Origin: JAGTQI01 sp038868115
GTDB taxonomy: Archaea; Thermoproteota; Bathyarchaeia; Bathyarchaeales; Bathycorpusculaceae
Direction: 5' to 3'
DNA length: 20,958 bases
Assembly (NCBI GenBank): GCA_038868115.1
Contig: JAWBXA010000018.1
Location: 1-20,958 of the forward strand
The notes under the pieces were generated by a model. The model ran no database searches, was not told where the DNA came from, and saw nothing but the letters and a program-made list of their open reading frames with translations. Made by a program: the position numbers and the translations under genes. Shown here piece after piece: positions 7,313 through 13,338 of this stretch (positions within the stretch are counted from its first letter, which is position 1; each line of letters starts with the position of its first letter).

Positions 7313-8097
7313 GCTTCACTAAATATGGATTTCAAAAAGTTAACGCTTTCCGCAACTTTTTCAACAGACTCCACAACCACAACTTTGTTGTAGATTATTT
7401 CCCGCAGTAAACTTGCAAATCCTTGCCAGTTCACGGTTCCACAGCCTATTCCCAAATGCGAGTCGCTCCTTCCATCGTTGTCGTGGGCGTGGATGTGTAC
7501 AATCTTTTCTGTAAACGTTTTTAGGAACTGTTCTGTCTGTCCATTAATGTTTGAATGCCCAACGTCGAGGGCTAAACCTATAGGCTCTGAAATTTCGCTA
7601 TAAAACTTCTCAAAGTCTTTAACGCTTTTCATTAGGAAGGGATATGGTTCCGGCACGTTCTCTATGGCTACTTCTAAGCCATAATCCGTAGCGATTTTAT
7701 AGAGGAACTGTGCAGTTTCTCGGTTCTGCTTCCAGTCTTTGCCAGGATAAAACATACTTACACCTGTTTTTAATCCTGGATGAAAAACCCAAATATGTGC
7801 CTCCAATCGGCTTGCCAGTTTTATCGAGTTTTCTAATCGTTTAAGCATGGCTTTTAAAATGCTGTGCGACGACGAGGCTATGTTTATGTCGGCGAAGGGC
7901 GCGTGGACTGAAAACTTTATGTTGTAGGAAAGTCCTACATCTCTAAGTTTCGTAACTCTTCGCTTGTCTAAAGCGTGGAGACCGTCATCCACGACTTCTA
8001 TGTGGCTGGCGTTTATTTTTGTGATTTTTTCAACCATTTTGTTAAAGGGTTCGCTTAGCAGGTGAAGGGTTGAAACTCCAACTTCTGGTTTACTCAA
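7303..8097 (-). CDS. TIM-barrel sugar isomerase / endonuclease-IV-like protein
   Basis: A 264-residue protein of the xylose isomerase-like TIM-barrel superfamily, starting at TTG 8097. The expected metal ligands are in order along the barrel: His65 in FSVHAPF, His106 in WVFHPG, Glu146 in VAIENVPEP, Asp178 and His181 in LALDVGHSN, the His/Asp cluster HIHAHDNDG at 201-209, and Glu243 in VVVESVE. This set is shared by sugar-phosphate isomerases/epimerases and AP endonuclease family 2. Generic members of either class cannot be told apart without structural comparison. It overlaps and precedes the DDAH-like gene, which hints at a joint pathway, but no known pathway pairs them. A TATA-like AAATAAATCTAAAAG around 8118-8132 suggests a very short leader. 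Confidence 0.8.
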   Translation of the reverse strand: MSKPEVGVSTLHLLSEPFNKMVEKITKINASHIEVVDDGLHALDKRRVTKLRDVGLSYNIKFSVHAPFADINIASSSHSILKAMLKRLENSIKLASRLEAHIWVFHPGLKTGVSMFYPGKDWKQNRETAQFLYKIATDYGLEVAIENVPEPYPFLMKSVKDFEKFYSEISEPIGLALDVGHSNINGQTEQFLKTFTEKIVHIHAHDNDGRSDSHLGIGCGTVNWQGFASLLREIIYNKVVVVESVEKVAESVNFLKSIFSEAWR

Positions 8098-8192
8098 AGC
8101 TGTTATCCCACGCTTTTAGATTTATTTCCATGCGCTTTTCTCGCTTATAACGCTGACCTGATTGCTCTTTTTCTGGCTGTTTTTAACTATGA

Positions 8193-8366
8193 ATTTTCAG
8201 TGAGCAACAAAATGTCTGGATAACCGTTGTCGCTGTGGACGTTATTGAATGGGAAGAAGCCACATCCACTTTTTCCGAAATCCTTCAGAATGGAAAATGT
8301 CTTAGCTTAGTTAAGAAGCAAAAGCGATCCATAGAACTTGTCAGGCCTCTTGAAAAGCACGTTTAA
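8193..8366 (+). other. Orphan coding-like frame, possible remnant or small protein
   Basis: The frame is open from the TGA at 8190-8192 to the TAA at 8364-8366 (57 codons) and reads like protein: VWITVVAVDVIEWEEATSTF, then FSEILQNGKCLSLVKKQKRS and IELVRPLEKHV. There is no ATG; the first plausible start is GTG 8235, giving 43 residues, with no good ribosome site. The composition (amphipathic, charged C-terminus) is more coding-like than that of other intergenic frames. It may be the 3' end of a lost gene. The family is not recognised. Confidence 0.3.
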
Positions 8367-8383
8367 AGTTGCTTGTAGAGGGG

Positions 8384-8395
8384 TATATTTAAAAG
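8384..8395 (+). promoter_or_regulatory. TATA-box promoter for the winged-helix ATPase and ligase genes
   Basis: TATATTTAAAAG, preceded by G-rich GAGGGG, is the best TATA-like element in this intergenic region. A start near 8415 leaves a leader of about 35 bases with GGGAG at 8442-8446 before ATG 8452. Confidence 0.55.
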
Positions 8396-8451
8396 CCTAA
8401 CTTTTACAAAAATATTTAGAAAACAGAGCTGCGTTTAAACTGGGAGAACTT

Positions 8452-9687
8452 ATGGTTGAGGAAAATGACATAGTTGAGTTTCTCAAAGCCCACAGTGGGC
8501 GAGCCTCTTTAAGCGAGATTTCAGAAGGTTTAGGCATACCGAAGTATGGACCAAAATCTGCTTATGCACTTCTGCAGTCCCTTAAAAATAGGGGGGTTGT
8601 GGAGCGACAGGGCGAGTTATGGGCGCTTGCTATTGAGGAGGCTAAACCGGTAGAAAAGCCCGTCGAAGCCGCTCTAAAGCCTTTAGAAGCCGTAGTGCAG
8701 CCAAAGCAGGAGGCAACCGCACCAGAAATAGAAAGTCTTGTGAGAGCTATGGCTCAAACACTCGCCGAAGCTTTGAAAAGTGCCAGAGCACCGGCGGATG
8801 AGTGGGAGCTTGCCACAAAGCCCATGACAACAAGGATTGATCATGACGAAGAAAAGCTAAGCGCTCTTGTGCTTAAGCCAGACGAGGCTGTGGAGGCCAA
8901 AAAACCTCTACTGGGCTTTCCAACAGGCACCTTCCTAGACCAGCTTTTCCTTACACCGGATGGAAAAAGCCTCGGAGGAATACCAATTTGTGGACAATTC
9001 GCCATCACAGGCTTGCCTGGTGCTGGAAAATCCATCCTTGTTGAGGAGATAGCCGTAAGAGTTGCTGCCTCTCGTAGAAAGGTGCTTTATGCAACGGCTG
9101 AAGACACCTGGAAAAGCGCTACTCCACGTTTTGATTTGCAGTCTAGGCTTAAGCAGAAAGCAGAGATTCTAGGCTTGGACTGGAATAAGATACGCGAAAA
9201 CCTCTTCGTCTTAGATACTGTGGCTTATCCCGAGCTTCGTGATTGGAATACCTTTGCGGAAACATATCGCTACGTAGCCGAGAAAGAGAAAATTGAACTA
9301 GCCATAATAGACTCTGTAACGGTGCTGGAAGCCTACCGTGGAGCCCTAAAATACCGTGTCATGGAGTTAGCCCGCTACAACCAGGTGCATGGCATAACAG
9401 CCCTCTACGTGAACCAGCGAAGTTCAGAAGTTTGGGACAGCTACGACATGGCAGGCGGAATAGGCCTAGCCCATAACCTTGACGGAACAATAATAGTGGA
9501 TTACGGACGTGTCTACTGGTATGACCAGCAGGTGGATTTAGGCGTTGACAGAGGAGAATTCGTCCGCATAGTCCGCGTTCTAGACTGCAGAATGTGCAAC
9601 TTTGAACGCCGAAGAATAAGAGTAGATATAACAAAGGACGGATTCTTAAGGGCAATAGAGCCGATACCAAAAACTCCTGAAGCCTGA
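8452..9687 (+). CDS. Winged-helix plus RecA/KaiC-type P-loop ATPase
   Basis: A 411-residue fusion. Residues 1-60 look like a winged-helix DNA-binding domain (SLSEISEGLGIP, then SAYALLQSLKNRGVVERQG and LWAL). A Pro/Glu/Ala-rich flexible linker spans about 62-150. From about 155 comes a RecA-fold ATPase with Walker A GLPGAGKS at 187-194, the catalytic-Glu region ATAEDTW at 214-220, and Walker B ELAIIDS at 282-288 followed by sensor-like YVNQRSS at 319-325. The core resembles KaiC/RadB-like archaeal ATPases but lacks the helix-hairpin-helix domain of RadA. It lies 40 bases upstream of the DNA ligase on the same strand, pointing to DNA repair or recombination. It could alternatively be a regulatory KaiC-like protein. 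The specific function is not known. Confidence 0.8.
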   Translation: MVEENDIVEFLKAHSGRASLSEISEGLGIPKYGPKSAYALLQSLKNRGVVERQGELWALAIEEAKPVEKPVEAALKPLEAVVQPKQEATAPEIESLVRAMAQTLAEALKSARAPADEWELATKPMTTRIDHDEEKLSALVLKPDEAVEAKKPLLGFPTGTFLDQLFLTPDGKSLGGIPICGQFAITGLPGAGKSILVEEIAVRVAASRRKVLYATAEDTWKSATPRFDLQSRLKQKAEILGLDWNKIRENLFVLDTVAYPELRDWNTFAETYRYVAEKEKIELAIIDSVTVLEAYRGALKYRVMELARYNQVHGITALYVNQRSSEVWDSYDMAGGIGLAHNLDGTIIVDYGRVYWYDQQVDLGVDRGEFVRIVRVLDCRMCNFERRRIRVDITKDGFLRAIEPIPKTPEA

Positions 9688-9727
9688 ACACAAAATAGCT
9701 TGCACCAGTAGGCTGTGAGAAAAACAA

Positions 9728-11524
9728 ATGTCGCTGGTTAAGCCGCCCACTATAAAAGAGCTGATAGAAACCTACGGTTCGCAGAGGGAGGCGGTTCTCC
9801 GCTTAATTGAGGCTGGTTTCTCCCCAGAGCAGATAGAGTGGCGGACTGGTATACCATATTACCTCATACGCCTATATATGGAAGGAAAAGAGCCCAGAAA
9901 AGACATGCCCTTCGTGAAAGTGGTTGAGATTTACGAGCGGCTGGCATTGCTCCGGGGAAAGAAGGGAAAAGAGACGGAGCTGGCCAAATTCTTCCAAACA
10001 GCCGAGCTTTCCCTAGAGATTAAGGCGCGCCTAGCCTTGGGAACAATAACAGACGAAAGCTTAAAGATCGGTCCAGGCTTAGTGGAGCGAAGCCTAAGCC
10101 TGGCCACCGGCGTTTCAAAAAGTGAAGTTAAGAAGCTCCTCATCGACTACGGGGAACACGGAGAAGTGGCTTATCTCCTCAAAAGGCCTTCGGAACCAAG
10201 ACTTTCAGTAAATGAGGTTTATGAGGCGATTAAGCTTCTTCCAAAATTGAAAGGCGTTAAGGAACGAGAACTCTACGTTGCAAGCTTGCTGCGGATTGCA
10301 ACACCTCAAGAGGCAAAATACATTGTCCGGCTTCTATTGGGAGATTTGAAGCTTGGCTATTATGCAAGCACGGTCATGAGAGCTGCGGCAAGAGCCTACC
10401 AAGTCCCGGTGGAACTAATCCAAAACGCATGCGCCATAATGGGCATAGCTGAAGGAATAAGCCTAGCCTCAGAAGGACTGCCAAAACTGGCAGAGGTGAA
10501 GATGCGTCCCGGACAGTTCATAAGGCCTCAACTAGCCCACTTATACGAGCCAGACAAAGTCGTTTACCCGGTTAGAGCCGAATACAAGATTGATGGAAGC
10601 CGCCTCCAAGTTCACAAGTGGGGGACTCAAACATGGATTTTCTCAAGGCGTGGAGTTGAAAAGTCTCAAACGCTTCCGGAAATTGTAGAGATAGCCAGGA
10701 ATTTTAATGCTCAAAGCTGCATCGTGGACGGTGAAGTCCTAGCCGTAGACCAAAACGGCAACCCGCTTCCTTTCCAAGTAATGCTCGAAAGAACGGTGCC
10801 GAGAGAACTGACACCAGAAGAGCTTGCAGAAAGGATGGAGAAAGTCCGCGTCACGTATAGAGCCTTCGATATACTCTTCTTAAATGGACGGGAACTTATC
10901 TGCCTGCCGCTTTCAGAAAGGCGTAAATACCTCTTGGAGGTTGTCCCGCCAGAATATTTGGCTGAGGGCGTTGAATGCCGAAACGAGGTTGAACTGATGC
11001 GCTTCTACGACGAAGCCCTAAAGAAAGGCTTTGAAGGCATAGTTGTAAAAGACTTAAGCTCCCCATACGAGATTGGACAGCGCACCTACACATGGCTTAA
11101 ACTGAAACCAGAACGCGACACAATAGACTGCACAATAGTAAAAGCCCTATACGGAAAGGGGAGACGAGCAGGCTTATACTCGTCCTTTCTTCTGGCGGTG
11201 CGAGATCCAAAAGAGAAAAAACTCTACACCATTGGAAAAGTTTCTAACCTACCAGAGCAGACCATGGACGCGCTTGCAACCGTTATTGAAAGAACAAAAA
11301 CTAGCGAGGACGACGAAGGAGTCTTTGTAAAACCAACAGTCGTGGTGGAGGTAACATACCAAGAGATTCAAGAAACAGACGAGTACACAAGCGGCTACGC
11401 CCTAAGAGTGCCAAAAATAGTCCGCTTCAGAACAGACAAAACCATAGAGGAAATAGACACTATTGATAAGTTGAAGAAGCTTTACGAACTTCAATATGAA
11501 CGCTATCCAATACAGTCCATATAA
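9728..11524 (+). CDS. lig: ATP-dependent DNA ligase with N-terminal helix-turn-helix-like extension
   Basis: A 598-residue replicative and repair ligase that seals nicks through an AMP-lysine intermediate. Nucleotidyltransferase motifs are present: motif I EYKIDGSR with adenylated Lys287, motif III around CIVDGEVLAVD at 331-341, motif IV FEGIVVKD at 435-442, and motif V LKLKPE at 457-462. An OB-fold C-terminal domain follows. The N-terminal DNA-binding domain recognisable from archaeal ligases begins near residue 60 (MPFVKVVEIYERLALL). Ahead of it lie about 59 further residues with a helix-turn-helix-like pattern (REAVLRLIEAGFSPEQIEWR, then TGIPYYLIRLYMEG). The usual archaeal enzyme is about 560 residues, so this is an extension. 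An ATG at 9905 would remove it but has no ribosome site, whereas ATG 9728 has GTGAG a few bases upstream. Confidence 0.95.
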   Translation: MSLVKPPTIKELIETYGSQREAVLRLIEAGFSPEQIEWRTGIPYYLIRLYMEGKEPRKDMPFVKVVEIYERLALLRGKKGKETELAKFFQTAELSLEIKARLALGTITDESLKIGPGLVERSLSLATGVSKSEVKKLLIDYGEHGEVAYLLKRPSEPRLSVNEVYEAIKLLPKLKGVKERELYVASLLRIATPQEAKYIVRLLLGDLKLGYYASTVMRAAARAYQVPVELIQNACAIMGIAEGISLASEGLPKLAEVKMRPGQFIRPQLAHLYEPDKVVYPVRAEYKIDGSRLQVHKWGTQTWIFSRRGVEKSQTLPEIVEIARNFNAQSCIVDGEVLAVDQNGNPLPFQVMLERTVPRELTPEELAERMEKVRVTYRAFDILFLNGRELICLPLSERRKYLLEVVPPEYLAEGVECRNEVELMRFYDEALKKGFEGIVVKDLSSPYEIGQRTYTWLKLKPERDTIDCTIVKALYGKGRRAGLYSSFLLAVRDPKEKKLYTIGKVSNLPEQTMDALATVIERTKTSEDDEGVFVKPTVVVEVTYQEIQETDEYTSGYALRVPKIVRFRTDKTIEEIDTIDKLKKLYELQYERYPIQSI

Positions 11525-11551
11525 AGCAAAGCGTTAACCAAAAAATTTTAC

Positions 11552-12067
11552 TTATAGAAGCCTTCTTACCGATGGGTATTGTTGGATAAAATCTATGTTT
11601 GCTTTACTTCGTTTTTGGCTGCTGCGGATTCCTGTGGCGATTTCTATAAACTCTTTTAGGGTCTGGTTTGCGAACTCCCATGTCGGCCTTCCATAGATTA
11701 GTCCAGTGCATGTGGAGTCAACATATATGTACAGTGTTTTCCCGCCGTAATCGTACGATGCTTTTTTTGCGTATCCAAACTTTGGTGTGGCTAAAATTTT
11801 GAAGGGCCAGAGTTTGCAGGCTGCCGGCTTCATGTGTTGTAATCCGCATAGGTGCATGCCCGCCACTTTGTAGAGGAATATGCATGAGCCGTCGCTTTTT
11901 CTTCGTAAGTATAGCTTATTTAAGCCTGAAACTGTTGTTTCCACGCCGTAGTTTTTTACTATTTCTAGCCATTCTTGGAAGTTTAAGACTACGCTGTAGG
12001 CTTTGCAGCATAAGCCACATGTGTTGCATTTCCAGTCTGCAATGCATCGCCATGGAACGAACAGCAT
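11552..12067 (-). CDS. YkgJ/UPF0153-family Cys-cluster protein (metal-binding)
   Basis: A 171-residue protein with the family cluster near its start: Cys8, Cys14, Cys17, Cys20 and Cys21 (CNTCGLCC), followed by Cys62 in GSCIF, Cys74 in HLCGL, Cys84 in PAACKLWPF and Cys120. The Cys-rich pattern followed by a Cys-x-x-(W/R)P-type segment is that of the zinc/iron-chelating YkgJ domain, thought to bind an Fe-S cluster or zinc and including the flagellin lysine methylase FliB. Substrate and reaction are unknown. It is convergent with the ligase, with a 27-base gap. Its ATG is preceded by GAAGGAC. A second, more divergent family member sits at 16360-16929. Confidence 0.8.
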   Translation of the reverse strand: MLFVPWRCIADWKCNTCGLCCKAYSVVLNFQEWLEIVKNYGVETTVSGLNKLYLRRKSDGSCIFLYKVAGMHLCGLQHMKPAACKLWPFKILATPKFGYAKKASYDYGGKTLYIYVDSTCTGLIYGRPTWEFANQTLKEFIEIATGIRSSQKRSKANIDFIQQYPSVRRLL

Positions 12068-12382
12068 GTCCTTCGCCCTTAAGCTTTTACTTTTACTGGT
12101 TTCTCAAAATTTTGAAGTTTAAGGTCTCGGATTAAAGGTTTATTTTCTTTCCTCAGCCATTGTAACAGGCTTTAAGGTTTTCGACAACTCCATTTGGGGT
12201 TTTCCATGCTTTCTGTGTACATCTGTTTGCGGCTGTCGCCGCAATATAACCACCCGCCAGCAGTCAGCCGTTTCCTTATTGTAGATTTTGTGGATCTTTT
12301 GGCTGCATCCGTGTCTGCCACAAAACCTATACGGTACTTGAATGTTTGGAGACATGCCTTGTCCCAGTCTTTGTTAGGAGCT
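12068..12382. other. Gene-poor stretch with two overlapping minus-strand open frames
   Basis: Two minus-strand frames overlap here: 12441-12172 (89 codons, containing YRIGFVADTDAAKRS and TAGGWLYCGDSRKQMY) and 12355-12140 (71 codons). Neither has a recognisable family, and the first starts inside the end of the methyltransferase gene. At most one could be real. The first looks slightly more protein-like and could be a decayed gene. An AT-rich element near 12108-12125 may be the promoter of the YkgJ gene. No RNA gene is apparent. Confidence 0.35.
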
Positions 12383-12892
12383 TTAAACTTTCTTGTATAG
12401 GTATATTGTATGGGATGGATATCCAAGTTTAGGGTTTTCACAGAAGTTTTCTACCTTTAACGGTCTCCAACCCACGATCTCGTAGTCGTGGGAGACAACG
12501 CGGGCTCCAGGCTTAAGTTCAGCCTCAAGTTTTGGCTTTATTTTTTCATTTGCGCTTGTGGTTAGGTATAGGAATACAACATCAGCTGATGAGAGGTCAA
12601 CGTTGAACATGTCGCCGTTAACTATTGTTACCCTGTCCTGGAGCCCCTCTTCGTGGACTGTGCTTAGGGCTCTTTTCGCAAGATCTTCGCGTAATTCTAC
12701 GCCTACTGCCCGTGCGCCAAATTCTTTAGCCGCCATTACTACCGTTCTGCCGTCTCCAGCGCCAAGGTCGAAGAAAACTTCACCGGGTTTCAGCTGTGCC
12801 AGGATGAGCATGTGACGGACGACTGGAAGTGGGGTTGGGACATAGGGGGCTATGAACAGTGAGCACGCCTCCATCTTCTTGGTTTTTACCAA
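12383..12892 (-). CDS. aKMT-like class I SAM methyltransferase (protein lysine methyltransferase candidate)
   Basis: A 169-residue single-domain methyltransferase. It carries PYVPTPLPVV at 16-25, SAM motif I FDLGAGDGRT at 41-50, AVGVEL at 62-67, the segment LTTSANEKIKPKLEAELKPG (a TxxNE and KPKLExELKPG pattern), ARVVSHDYEIVGWRP, and HTIYLY near the end. I recognise this combination from the crenarchaeal broad-specificity protein-lysine methyltransferase aKMT of Sulfolobus, which methylates lysines on many proteins including the chromatin protein Cren7. Same length, same motif order and no lost motif make orthology likely. Starts are ambiguous: TTG 12892, or ATG 12874 with a TATA-like element about 25 bases upstream (a leaderless fit). 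The 3' end abuts the gene-poor stretch. Confidence 0.82.
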   Translation of the reverse strand: MVKTKKMEACSLFIAPYVPTPLPVVRHMLILAQLKPGEVFFDLGAGDGRTVVMAAKEFGARAVGVELREDLAKRALSTVHEEGLQDRVTIVNGDMFNVDLSSADVVFLYLTTSANEKIKPKLEAELKPGARVVSHDYEIVGWRPLKVENFCENPKLGYPSHTIYLYKKV

Positions 12893-12922
12893 TCTTTTAT
12901 TCTTTTAAAGATTTTCCTTTTG

Positions 12923-13249
12923 CTATGCCACGTAGGTGGCTCTTTTTGGTGTTGGGCGTCTAGATTCTCCACATTTCATGGCGCTTTGGGCGCATAATTC
13001 CAGATATTTCTCCTCGTCTCCGGCGCCCACGACTTCTGCTGCCTTGCGGCAGAGCTCACTAGGTTCTTCGCATCCTTCCTCCTTGCATAAGCTTGAAATG
13101 TAGAGGCATATTTCCTTCACGTCTTTTGGCTCGAGGACTGCTCTGTTTGTTCTGATGAGGAGGCATAGTTCCCTTGCCAAAACACAGTTTTTAACATACT
13201 TTATCCTGTTTAGGACTTCCTCCCGGAGCCTTTTTCGGCTTATTTCCAC
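12923..13249 (-). CDS. Small helical protein with four CX6C cysteine pairs, unknown family
   Basis: A 108-residue protein starting at GTG 13249, with GGAGAG upstream and a TATA-like TTTAAAAG at 13311-13318. All eight cysteines fall in four pairs of identical spacing: Cys22/29, 48/55, 60/67 and 86/93, each CX6C. Flanking residues are charged and helix-forming, so each pair would sit on one face of a helix two turns apart. This would suit disulfide-pinned hairpins or a thiolate metal site. No signal peptide or membrane segment is seen, so it is probably cytosolic, and a basic C-terminal tail (RRPTPKRATYVA) follows. I do not recognise the family. It lies between the methyltransferase and Lhr helicase genes on the same strand. 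Confidence 0.75.
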   Translation of the reverse strand: MEISRKRLREEVLNRIKYVKNCVLARELCLLIRTNRAVLEPKDVKEICLYISSLCKEEGCEEPSELCRKAAEVVGAGDEEKYLELCAQSAMKCGESRRPTPKRATYVA

Positions 13250-13310
13250 GCTTCTTTATCTCTCCGCAGTTGTTAAGAGCTGTGCTCACCCAGATTAATG
13301 TGGTCTCCCA

Positions 13311-13318
13311 TTTAAAAG
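13311..13318 (-). promoter_or_regulatory. TATA-like element for the CX6C protein gene
   Basis: On the minus strand CTTTTAAA-type sequence lies in the 89-base gap behind lhr. It predicts a start near 13285 and a leader of about 35 bases that includes GGAGAG. The gene therefore probably has its own promoter. Confidence 0.4.
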
Positions 13319-13338
13319 TTGTTGTAAGTCTCTCGCTT

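Larger units (their letters stand above)
8098..8451. other. Intergenic stretch with a possible gene remnant and the promoter of the next gene
   Basis: About 350 bases between divergent genes. It holds the short-leader promoter region of the minus-strand gene, an orphan coding-like frame at 8193-8366, and the TATA element at 8384-8395 for the plus-strand ATPase. No RNA gene was recognised. Confidence 0.45.

Noticed and set aside
12231..12269. GC-rich segment GGCTG...CAGCC that could fold as an RNA hairpin
   Set aside because: Only five to six base pairs with a mismatch soon after and a long loop. No tRNA T-arm (GTTCGAAT-like) or other RNA signature is nearby.
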